A DNA stretch of 33,959 nucleotides, taken from contig JAFEFJ010000010.1 of NCBI GenBank assembly GCA_018240635.1, positions 1-33,959 of the forward strand, given 5' to 3'. The notes under the pieces were generated by a model. That model was not told the DNA's origin, searched no databases, and saw nothing but the letters and a program-made list of their open reading frames with translations. A program made the translations under genes and the position numbers. This stretch comes from Pseudomonadota bacterium. Lineage in GTDB: Bacteria; Pseudomonadota; Alphaproteobacteria; Acetobacterales; Acetobacteraceae. Numbering within the stretch: position 1 is the first letter of the stretch; every line of letters starts with the position of its first letter. This document shows positions 1 to 6,942 of this stretch, piece after piece.

Positions 1-1336
1 TATTGCCTTCCTGGATCAGATCCAGGAACTGCAGGCCGCGATTGGTGTATTTCTTGGCGATGGAAATCACCAGGCGCAGGTTCGCCTCGATCATTTCCTT
101 CTTGGCGCGCGCGCTGTCGCGCTCGCCGCGGTTCACGGTCGCATAGACGCGGCGGAACTCGCCGATCGGCAGGCCGGCATCGGTCGCCACCGCCGCGATC
201 TGCCCGCGCACCGATGCGATGTCGGCCGGGTGCTTGGTGGTGAACAGCTTCCAGCCCTTGCTGTTCAGCGCGGCCATGCGCTCCACCCAGCCCGGATCCA
301 GCTCGTGGCCGCGATACTGCTTCAGGAACTCGTCGCGCGGCACCTTGCAGCCTTCGGCCATCCGCATCAGCGAGCCTTCCAGCGCGGTCAGGCGCTGGTT
401 GAGCTGCTTGAGCTGCGTGACCAGCTCCTCGATGCGGTTGTTGTGCAGCCGCACCTGCTCGACCTTCGCGACCAGCTCCTCGCGCGCCTTCTCGTAGGTC
501 TTCTCCGAGCGGACGTTGACCGACTCGCCGCTGGTCATGGTCTCCAGGCGCTTGTGCTGCATCTTGTGCAGCTTCTTGTACAGCGCCTCGATCTCCTCGA
601 AGGTGGCGAGCACCTCGGGCTTCAGCTTCTCCTCCAGCGCCGACAGCGACATGCCCGGGCCTTCGCCGTCCTCGCCGTCCTCCATGTCGTCGCCGCCCTC
701 GAACGACGCCTCGGCCTCCGCGCCCGTCGCCTCGCCGTTGCCGAGCGCGGCGGCGCCCGGCTGGCCCGCGCCCTGCGTCGCCTCCAGGTCGATGATGTCG
801 CGCAGCAGCATCCGCCCGGCCTTGAGCTGGTCGTGCCAGGAGATGATCGCCTTGAAGGTCAGCGGGCTTTCGCACAGCCCGCCGATCATCATGTCGCGGC
901 CGGCTTCGATGCGCTTGGCGATGGCGATCTCGCCCTCGCGCGACAGCAGCTCCACGCTGCCCATCTCGCGCAGATACATGCGGACCGGATCGTCGGTGCG
1001 GCCGAGGCTTTCCTCGTCCACGTTGCCGGTCTGCTCTTCCTCGGCGTCCTCGGACTTCTCGACCTTGACGACGGGGCTTTCGCCGTCCTCGGTCTCCTCG
1101 CCCTCGACGACCTGGATGCCCATTTCGGACAGGTTGGCCATCACGTCCTCGATCTGCTCGGAGCTGTTCTGCTCCGAGGGAAGGACGGCGTTCAGCTCGT
1201 CGAAGGTGATGAAGCCGCGCTCCTTGCCGCGCGCGATCAGCCGCTTGACGGCCGCGGACTGCACATCCAGCAGCGTGGTCTCCACATCCTGGTCGGCGGT
1301 CACGGTATCGGTCGCAACGTTCGGCTTGGTCGCCAT
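1..1336 (-). CDS. rpoD: RNA polymerase primary sigma factor RpoD (sigma-70), 3' part outside window
   Basis: Primary sigma factor that directs core RNA polymerase to housekeeping promoters. About 445 residues are present, read from an ATG at 1334-1336 to the window edge. The N terminus is an acidic region 1.1. Region 1.2 ([12 protein letters not shown], near residue 112) is followed by the long non-conserved region with an acidic glutamate/aspartate stretch. The window ends just inside region 2.1 ([14 protein letters not shown], near residue 415, then FLDLIQEGN), so regions 2.2 to 4 are missing only because of the cut. A GGAGAG lies about ten bases before the ATG. It follows dnaG by 101 bp on the same strand, the usual dnaG-rpoD order. 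The identification rests on conserved region 1.2 and 2.1 motifs and is firm. Confidence 0.97.
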   Translation of the reverse strand, partial: MATKPNVATDTVTADQDVETTLLDVQSAAVKRLIARGKERGFITFDELNAVLPSEQNSSEQIEDVMANLSEMGIQVVEGEETEDGESPVVKVEKSEDAEEEQTGNVDEESLGRTDDPVRMYLREMGSVELLSREGEIAIAKRIEAGRDMMIGGLCESPLTFKAIISWHDQLKAGRMLLRDIIDLEATQGAGQPGAAALGNGEATGAEAEASFEGGDDMEDGEDGEGPGMSLSALEEKLKPEVLATFEEIEALYKKLHKMQHKRLETMTSGESVNVRSEKTYEKAREELVAKVEQVRLHNNRIEELVTQLKQLNQRLTALEGSLMRMAEGCKVPRDEFLKQYRGHELDPGWVERMAALNSKGWKLFTTKHPADIASVRGQIAAVATDAGLPIGEFRRVYATVNRGERDSARAKKEMIEANLRLVISIAKKYTNRGLQFLDLIQEGN

Positions 1337-1437
1337 CGCTCAGGGCTCTCCGCAAAACAGGATCAGGGCGCAGTCCGCGTCGTGGCGGCCACGTCTGAAG
1401 AAAACATCAACGGCTGGGGCATCCGCCGCCGGCCGCG

Positions 1438-3258
1438 TCACGCGTCGGTATCCTCGGGCTGCTGTTCGCCCAGCATCAGGTCATCGCGGGCCCGGACCAG
1501 GGCGGTCAGGCGGGCTTCGGTGGTCCGGTCCGGCCGTTCGACGAAGTCGCGCTGCGCCTGCGCGATCTCCTCCTGCAGACGGCCACGATGCATCAGACCG
1601 AAAATGTGCCACCAGCCCGCCTCGGCTTCCGCCGGCATGGCATCGGGGGCGGCGCAGGCCGGAAGCGGCACGGGCACCGCCGAAAGGGCCTGCGCGGCCT
1701 CCGCCGCCAAACCAATTTCGGTCAGGTGGGTTATAGCGCCAGCAGAGTCAAGCGCTTCCGCGGCCTGCGCCCACTCCGTCAGGGCATGGCGCAGCCGGTC
1801 GAGCGGGGCGGGCAGCGCAAGCTCGGCGTAGGCGTGCTCCACGTCGCGCAGCAGGTCCGGGTGGCGCAGCAGGATCGCGGTCAGCACGCGCGCGCGCTCG
1901 GCGAGGGCGGACGCCTCGCCCGGCATGGCGCGGGGCGCGCGGAGCGGGCGCGCGGCCGCCGGGGGAAGGCCGGGCCGGGGGCGGGCCGCCGGCCGCGTCG
2001 CGCCCCGGCGGTCGGCGAAGAAACGATCCAGCAGGGCGTGGCGGTATTCGCTCGCCAGCGCCGGATGCGTGATCGACTTCGCCAGCGCCTCCAGCCGGGC
2101 GCGGAAGGCGGCCCGCTGTTCCGGCGTCTCGGCGGGCGCGGCCTCGCGCAGCAGGCCGAACAGCGCGTCGGCCAGCGGCAGGGCGGCCTCGATCTGGGCC
2201 TGGAAGGCGCCCGGCCCGCCCTGGCGCACCAGCGTGTCCGGGTCTTCGCCTGCGGGCAGGCGGGCGAAGCGCAGGGTGCGCTCGGGCGTGAGCAGCGGCA
2301 GCGCGGTCTCGGCGGCGCGGGCAGCGGCACGGGCGCCCGCGGCGTCGCCGTCGAAGCACAGCAGCGGCGCGGGATCGAGCCGCCACGCCTCCTCCAACTG
2401 CTCGGCCGTCAGCGCGGTGCCGAGCGGCGCGACCGCGCCCCGGAACCCGGCCTGATGCAGCGCGATCACGTCCATGTAGCCTTCGACCACGATCAGCGGC
2501 CCGCCGCTCCGCACCCCGTCGCGCGCCTGATCGAGCGCGTAGAGCGTGCGGCGCTTGGAGAAGACATCGGTTTCCGGGCCGTTGACGTATTTCGGCGGCG
2601 CGTCGCCCAGCGTGCGGCCGCCGAAGCTGATCGTGCGGCCGCGACGGTCGCGGATCGGGAACATCACGCGGTTGAAGAACAGCTCCGCCGTGCGGCCATC
2701 CTCGGTCTCCCGCAGCAGGCCGGAGCCGCGCAGCAGCTCGGCCGGCACGTCCTGCGCCGCCAGCTCGGCCGCCAGCCCGCCGCGACCGGCGCCGGACCAA
2801 CCGAGGCCGAAGCGCTCGATGGTTTCGTCCGACAGGCCGCGGCGGCGCAGATACGCAAGGCCCTCCCGCCCCTCCGGCTCGAACAGCAGGCGGCGGAAGC
2901 GCGCCTGCGCGGCGTCCAGCACGGAATGCAGGTCGTGTCGCCGTTTCTCGGCCGCCGCCGCCTCGGGGGTGGGCTTGGGCACATCCAGCCCGGCCTCGGC
3001 GGCCAACTGCTCCACCGCCTCCATGAAGCCGGCGCCCTGGCTCTGCATGACGAAGCCGATGGCATCGCCATGCGCGCCGCAGCCGAAGCAGTGGAAGTGG
3101 TCGTCGTAGACGTAGAAGCTCGGCGTCTTCTCGCCGTGGAACGGGCAGCACCCTTTCCACTGCCGCCCGGACCGGGCGAGGCGCACGCGCCGCCCGATCA
3201 CCCCGGCGAGCGGGGTGCGGGCGCGCAACTCCTCCAGGAAGGCGGCGGGAAGCGCCAT
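1438..3258 (-). CDS. dnaG: DNA primase DnaG
   Basis: Synthesises RNA primers at the replication fork. The 606-residue protein has a full-length primase layout. The N-terminal CHC2 zinc ribbon uses C38, H41, C57 and C60 (CCPFH then CFGC). The RNA polymerase core runs from about residue 120. A TOPRIM domain lies at about 255-335, with E259 in VVEGYMD and the DGD pair D303/D305. The C-terminal ~170 residues form the variable DnaB-interaction domain, rich in Ala and Pro. The start codon at 3256-3258 directly abuts the stop of the upstream YqeY gene (3259), so the two genes are probably co-transcribed and perhaps translationally coupled, with rpoD following. Nothing in the catalytic core looks altered. 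Confidence 0.97.
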   Translation of the reverse strand: MALPAAFLEELRARTPLAGVIGRRVRLARSGRQWKGCCPFHGEKTPSFYVYDDHFHCFGCGAHGDAIGFVMQSQGAGFMEAVEQLAAEAGLDVPKPTPEAAAAEKRRHDLHSVLDAAQARFRRLLFEPEGREGLAYLRRRGLSDETIERFGLGWSGAGRGGLAAELAAQDVPAELLRGSGLLRETEDGRTAELFFNRVMFPIRDRRGRTISFGGRTLGDAPPKYVNGPETDVFSKRRTLYALDQARDGVRSGGPLIVVEGYMDVIALHQAGFRGAVAPLGTALTAEQLEEAWRLDPAPLLCFDGDAAGARAAARAAETALPLLTPERTLRFARLPAGEDPDTLVRQGGPGAFQAQIEAALPLADALFGLLREAAPAETPEQRAAFRARLEALAKSITHPALASEYRHALLDRFFADRRGATRPAARPRPGLPPAAARPLRAPRAMPGEASALAERARVLTAILLRHPDLLRDVEHAYAELALPAPLDRLRHALTEWAQAAEALDSAGAITHLTEIGLAAEAAQALSAVPVPLPACAAPDAMPAEAEAGWWHIFGLMHRGRLQEEIAQAQRDFVERPDRTTEARLTALVRARDDLMLGEQQPEDTDA

Positions 3259-3717
3259 TCAGCCGCCGAGCTTGGCCCGGACAAGCGCCCCGGCGCGGGC
3301 CATGTCGAGCGTCGCGGCGTATTTCGCCTTCAGCACGCCCATCACCTTGCCCATGTCCTTGACGGACGCGGCCCCGGTCTCGGCCACTGCGGCGTCCACC
3401 GCCGCCGCCATCGCCGCCTCGTCCATCTGCTGCGGCAGGAAGCCCTCGATCACCGCGATCTCGGCTTCCTCCTTCGCCACCAGGTCGGGGCGGTTGCCCT
3501 GGGCGTAGAGCGCGACCGACTCGCGGCGGGACTTCACCATGCCGCGCAGCATGGCCATCACCTCCTCGTCCGGCACGGCGGTCACGCCCTTGGGGCGGGC
3601 GGCGATGTCCACGTCCTTCAGCTTGGCCATGATCATGCGGATGGTGGAGGTGCGGGCGGCGTCGCCCCCCTTCATCGCCGCCTTCAGTTCCGCGGTGAAC
3701 TGCTCCCGCAACGCCAT
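3259..3717 (-). CDS. GatB/YqeY domain-containing protein
   Basis: A 152-residue stand-alone YqeY-type protein, related to the tail domain of the GatB subunit of tRNA-dependent amidotransferase. Its cellular role is not settled; a link to tRNA or aminoacyl-tRNA handling is inferred from the GatB relationship. It starts MALREQFTAELKAAMKGGD and contains the typical conserved stretch AEIAVIEGFLPQQM in the middle and VMGVLKAKYA near the C terminus. Length is normal for the family. It ends one base before dnaG starts, so it is the first gene of a YqeY-dnaG-rpoD transcription unit, an order common in alphaproteobacteria. Confidence 0.92.
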   Translation of the reverse strand: MALREQFTAELKAAMKGGDAARTSTIRMIMAKLKDVDIAARPKGVTAVPDEEVMAMLRGMVKSRRESVALYAQGNRPDLVAKEEAEIAVIEGFLPQQMDEAAMAAAVDAAVAETGAASVKDMGKVMGVLKAKYAATLDMARAGALVRAKLGG

Positions 3718-3748
3718 TCCAGCCTCCGACGAGAAAAATACCCCTCTA

Positions 3749-4234
3749 TTATATGCGTGGTCCCCAACCGGGTGGCGTGTCGTGGTCGGGATGCTGGTAG
3801 CTCTCCACCTTCCGGTCCGGCAGCGCCTGCTGCGTGGTGCGCCCCGGCAGGGTTCCGCTGGTCAGCCGGTCGAGCCAGGGCATCCGGCTTTCCAGGCCGA
3901 ACTCCTCCACCGGCACCGCGTCCTGCGGGCGGTCCAGGCTGCCGGTGGTGACTTCCATGTGCGGCGCGTCGATGAAGCGGAAGGTCAGCGGCGTGCCGCA
4001 GGCGGCGCAGAACTCGCGGAACGCGAGGGGGGAGGAGCGGAAGCTGGCCGGTTCCCCGCGCGTCCAGGCGATGTCGGTCTTCTGGATCATCGACAGCGCG
4101 GCGAAGGGGCCGCCGACCGCCTTCTGGCACATGCGGCAGTGGCACACCGTGGGCTTCGGCGCGGCGAACAGCGCGTAGCGCACGGCGCCGCACTGGCAGC
4201 CGCCGGTCATCACGGGGGTACGGTCGTCGCTCAT
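3749..4234 (-). CDS. GFA family zinc-binding protein (CENP-V/GFA domain)
   Basis: A 161-residue member of the glutathione-dependent formaldehyde-activating (GFA) family. The zinc ligands are visible: CQC near residues 14-16, CHCRMC near 34-39 and CAAC near 80-83. Many family members have no proven glutathione or formaldehyde activity, so the enzymatic role here is not established. The start at 4234 is backed by a strong AGGAGG immediately upstream. It lies 31 bp before the YqeY gene on the same strand and is transcribed divergently from carA across a 92-bp gap holding two palindromes. No formaldehyde-metabolism genes are adjacent, so context gives no pathway. Confidence 0.88.
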   Translation of the reverse strand: MSDDRTPVMTGGCQCGAVRYALFAAPKPTVCHCRMCQKAVGGPFAALSMIQKTDIAWTRGEPASFRSSPLAFREFCAACGTPLTFRFIDAPHMEVTTGSLDRPQDAVPVEEFGLESRMPWLDRLTSGTLPGRTTQQALPDRKVESYQHPDHDTPPGWGPRI

Positions 4235-4248
4235 GGTTCCTCCTGTGC

Positions 4249-4313
4249 GGGAAATGATTTCCCAAATTCCCCGGTTGCATGGGTCGGCGTATTGTTCTGG
4301 GAAGTTTTGTCCC
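4249..4313. promoter_or_regulatory. Paired GGGA-N7-TCCC palindromes upstream of carA
   Basis: Two 15-bp inverted repeats lie between the GFA gene and carA. The first, GGGAAATGATTTCCC (4249-4263), is a perfect palindrome around one central base. The second, GGGAAGTTTTGTCCC (4299-4313), keeps only the outer GGGA/TCCC. Their centres (4256 and 4306) are exactly 50 bp apart, near five helical turns, so both would face the same side of the DNA. The second ends 13 bp before the chosen carA ATG. They could be operators for a dimeric regulator; the helix-turn-helix fused to CarA is a candidate by position only. Confidence 0.45.
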
Positions 4314-4326
4314 GTATTTGGTGGGC

Positions 4327-5682
4327 ATGCATGTAGATGACATCATCGACCGGCTGGGCGGCCTGGACGCGGCGGCGCGGCTGACCGGCGTGGGGACCGA
4401 GGCGGTCCGCAAGTGGCGGCAGGCCCGCGGCATCCCGGCCCGCCACTGGCCCGCGGTGATCGCCGCGACCGGGCTTTCCATCGACGATCTTCAGGGCGAT
4501 GCGGTTCCCGCCCCGGCGGTCCACGATCCCGCGCGCGCGCCCGACGGCGCCACCGCCGCGCTGGTGCTGGCCGACGGCAGCGTGTTCTGGGGCAAGGGCT
4601 TCGGCGCGCATACCGACGCCCCGGCCCCGGTGGGCGAGGTGTGCTTCAACACCGGCATGACCGGCTATCAGGAAACCCTGACCGATCCGTCCTATGCCGG
4701 GCAGATCATCACCTTCACCTTCCCCCATATCGGCAATGTCGGCGCCAACCCCGAGGATGTGGAGGCCGGGTTCGTCGCCGCCCGCGGGCTCGTGGTGAAG
4801 CAGGACGTGACCGAGCCCTCCAACTGGCGGGCGATGACCGACCTGCCGGACTGGCTGCGCCATCGCGGCATCCCCGGCATCGCCGGGGTGGACACGCGCG
4901 CGCTGACAGTCCGCATCCGCGACGGCGGCGCGCCCTCGGGCGTGCTGGCCTTCCCGGCGAACGGGCGCTTCGACATCCCCGCGCTGGTCGAGCAGGCGGC
5001 GGCATGGCCGGGGCTGGAGGGCATGGACCTCGCGAAGGACGTGACCTGCCGGCAGACCTACGAATGGGACCGCACGCGCTGGTCCTGGCCGGAGGGCGCG
5101 GGGAAGGTGTCCGCGCCGCGCCATCACGTCGTGGCGGTGGATTACGGCGCCAAGCACAACATCCTCCGCTGCCTCGCCTCCGCCGGCTGCCGCGTGACCG
5201 TGGTGCCCGCGACCGCGACGGCCGAGGACATCCTGCGCCATAAGCCGGACGGCGTCTTTCTGTCGAACGGCCCGGGCGACCCGGCGGCGACCGGAGCCTA
5301 CGCCGTCGCGCCGATCCGCGCGGTGATGGACGCGGGCATCCCGCTGTTCGGCATCTGCCTGGGCCACCAGTTGCTCGCGCTCGCGCTGGGCGGGCGCACC
5401 TACAAGCTGGCGCGCGGCCATCGCGGCGCGAACCAGCCGGTGAAGGACCTGACCACCGGCAAGGTGGAGATCACCAGCCAGAACCACGGCTTCGCGGTGG
5501 ACGAGACCTCGCTGCCCGCCGGCGTGACGCCGACGCATGTCTCGCTGTTCGACGGCAGCAACGAGGGCCTGGCCTGCGCCGACCGCCCCGTGTTCAGCGT
5601 GCAGTACCATCCGGAAGCCAGCCCCGGTCCGTCCGACAGCCGCTACCTGTTCGAGCGGTTCGTGGGGATGATGGGTGGGTAG
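4327..5682 (+). CDS. carA: Carbamoyl-phosphate synthase small (glutaminase) subunit with N-terminal helix-turn-helix
   Basis: Hydrolyses glutamine and passes ammonia to CarB for carbamoyl phosphate, which feeds pyrimidine and arginine synthesis. The chosen 451-residue reading starts at ATG 4327; an in-frame ATG at 4279 would run through the upstream palindrome region. The CarA small-subunit domain begins near residue 74 ([14 protein letters not shown]). The class I glutaminase triad is intact: C344 in GICLGHQ, H428 and E430 in HPEAS. Residues 1-50 ([16 protein letters not shown], then a [14 protein letters not shown] stretch) are extra and look like the short Cro-like helix-turn-helix known as the carph-isopro domain, joined through an Ala/Pro linker. 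I infer moonlighting DNA binding; the enzyme assignment itself is firm. There is no clear Shine-Dalgarno at normal spacing. Confidence 0.93.
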   Translation: MHVDDIIDRLGGLDAAARLTGVGTEAVRKWRQARGIPARHWPAVIAATGLSIDDLQGDAVPAPAVHDPARAPDGATAALVLADGSVFWGKGFGAHTDAPAPVGEVCFNTGMTGYQETLTDPSYAGQIITFTFPHIGNVGANPEDVEAGFVAARGLVVKQDVTEPSNWRAMTDLPDWLRHRGIPGIAGVDTRALTVRIRDGGAPSGVLAFPANGRFDIPALVEQAAAWPGLEGMDLAKDVTCRQTYEWDRTRWSWPEGAGKVSAPRHHVVAVDYGAKHNILRCLASAGCRVTVVPATATAEDILRHKPDGVFLSNGPGDPAATGAYAVAPIRAVMDAGIPLFGICLGHQLLALALGGRTYKLARGHRGANQPVKDLTTGKVEITSQNHGFAVDETSLPAGVTPTHVSLFDGSNEGLACADRPVFSVQYHPEASPGPSDSRYLFERFVGMMGG

Positions 5683-5725
5683 TTTGAAAGAGTTTACCGG
5701 AATTTCCGGTAAACTCGGATAAACT
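5681..5725. promoter_or_regulatory. Four-half-site symmetrical operator candidate before the AAA+ ATPase gene
   Basis: The core is a perfect palindrome with 13-bp arms, GAGTTTACCGGAA (5690-5702) and TTCCGGTAAACTC (5704-5716), around T5703. Outside it, AGTTT recurs at 5681-5685, ten bases before the inner AGTTT (5691), and AAACT recurs at 5721-5725, ten bases after the inner AAACT (5711). All four half-sites are therefore symmetrical about 5703 with one-turn spacing. The element begins in the carA stop codon and ends 8 bp before the ATPase ATG. It has no T-run, so it is better read as a protein-binding site, probably controlling the ATPase gene and, through it, carB. Confidence 0.65.
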
Positions 5726-5733
5726 CGATCAAT

Positions 5734-6939
5734 ATGGACGAGAACAGAAATCCATTCGTGCCGGGTGCCGGCACACAGCCGCCTGAACTGGCCGGCCGGT
5801 CCGACCTGATCAAACGCGCGGAAGTGACGTTAGAGCGTATGGCCGCCGGTCGCTTCTCTAAGAGCATGATCATCATTGGATTGCGTGGCGTCGGGAAGAC
5901 CGTACTACTCAATCGGTTTAGAGAAAGCGCGCGGGAGCGCGGATATGCCGACGCCTATGTGGAAGCTCATGAGCAAAAGCTGCTTCCAGAGCTACTCGTT
6001 CCGGAGCTTCGCCGCATAATCCTCGAACTTGATCGCCTGGGGGCCGTGGAGCAGACGGTCAAGAGGGCATTGCGTGGACTTCGAGGCTTCATGTCTGCGT
6101 TCAAGCTCTCTTACGCCGGCTTCGATCTTGGCATCGACCCGTTACATGGCGAGGCCGATTCAGGCGACTTGGAAGCCGACCTACCCAGCTTGTTCGCTCT
6201 TCTGGGCGAAGCTGCCCGGAGTCGTGGCCGTCTGGTGTCAATCTTCGTGGACGAAGTCCAATATCTTTCCGAGACGGACATGAGCGCGCTAATCATGGCG
6301 CTTCACCGGACTGCTCAGCAGAACCTTCCCGTCACCATGCTGGCTGCTGGTCTGCCGCAAGTCGTCGGCCTGACCGGACGCTCGAAATCCTACTCGGAAC
6401 GTCTGTTCGATTTCCCGGAAGCTGGGCCTCTTACACGAGAGGACGCGACAGCGGCTCTGACGGCGCCGACAGAAAGCCTCGGCGTTACTTGGTCCGCGGA
6501 CGCAGTGGCCACCGCCCTCGCAGCCACGCAAGGATATCCGTACTTCCTTCAGGAATGGGGCTATCAAACATGGAATGCCGCTCAAGGTAGTAGGATCGAG
6601 AAGGAAGATGTTGATCGTGCCACGAAAGAGGCAGTGAGCCGGCTCGATGCGTCCTTCTTTCGTGTACGTTTCGACCGACTTACGCCCGCGGAGCGAGAAT
6701 ATCTACGCGCGATGGCACAACTTGGGCCCGGACCACATCGATCAGGTGATGTCGCCGATGAGTTGGGCAAGTCCGTCATGCTCGTGGGGCCTCGCAGGGC
6801 AAAGCTAATCGCGAAGGGCATGGTGTACAGCCCTGCGCACGGCGATACCGCATTCACCGTTCCGATGTTCGATCAATTCATGGTCCGCGCCATACCGGAC
6901 TGGCCCATCGTGCAGCGGCGCCGAGGCGCCCGAGGATAA
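5734..6939 (+). CDS. AAA+ family ATP-binding protein with C-terminal winged helix, between carA and carB
   Basis: A 401-residue P-loop ATPase of unknown function. The N terminus (NPFVPGAGTQPPELAGR) is a signature I associate with a widespread group of stand-alone AAA/Orc-like ATPases. Walker A is GLRGVGKT (49-56) and Walker B is IFVDEVQYL (170-178). The last ~90 residues (LTPAEREYL to VPMFDQFMVR) resemble a winged-helix DNA-binding domain. There is no membrane segment or signal peptide. The gene has visibly lower GC and different codon choice (tta, aga, gta) than its neighbours, and it splits carA from carB; both suggest horizontal acquisition. It has no Shine-Dalgarno, lies 8 bp after a large palindrome and ends 3 bp before carB. 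A role in mobile-element control, stress or defence is possible but unproven. Confidence 0.85.
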   Translation: MDENRNPFVPGAGTQPPELAGRSDLIKRAEVTLERMAAGRFSKSMIIIGLRGVGKTVLLNRFRESARERGYADAYVEAHEQKLLPELLVPELRRIILELDRLGAVEQTVKRALRGLRGFMSAFKLSYAGFDLGIDPLHGEADSGDLEADLPSLFALLGEAARSRGRLVSIFVDEVQYLSETDMSALIMALHRTAQQNLPVTMLAAGLPQVVGLTGRSKSYSERLFDFPEAGPLTREDATAALTAPTESLGVTWSADAVATALAATQGYPYFLQEWGYQTWNAAQGSRIEKEDVDRATKEAVSRLDASFFRVRFDRLTPAEREYLRAMAQLGPGPHRSGDVADELGKSVMLVGPRRAKLIAKGMVYSPAHGDTAFTVPMFDQFMVRAIPDWPIVQRRRGARG

Positions 6940-6942
6940 CGC

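Noticed and set aside
1381-1393. CGTGG-CGG-CCACG hairpin in the rpoD leader as a regulatory element
   Set aside because: Three-base loop and five-base stem only; no promoter or T-run beside it.
230-1831. Long open frame (533 codons) on the plus strand across rpoD and dnaG
   Set aside because: It is antisense to two clear core genes, is rich in His/Arg/Leu/Gln as expected from reading high-GC codons backwards, and has no domain.
1588-3951. Plus-strand open frame of 787 codons
   Set aside because: Shadow of dnaG, YqeY and GFA; composition artefact without recognisable motifs.
5690-5716. Palindrome after carA as an intrinsic terminator
   Set aside because: No T-run follows, carB lies downstream in the same direction, and the extra symmetrical half-sites fit protein binding better.
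5734-6939. ATPase gene as an Orc1/Cdc6 replication initiator or phage gene
   Set aside because: Shares AAA+ and winged-helix layout only; no origin repeats, integrase or phage genes nearby.
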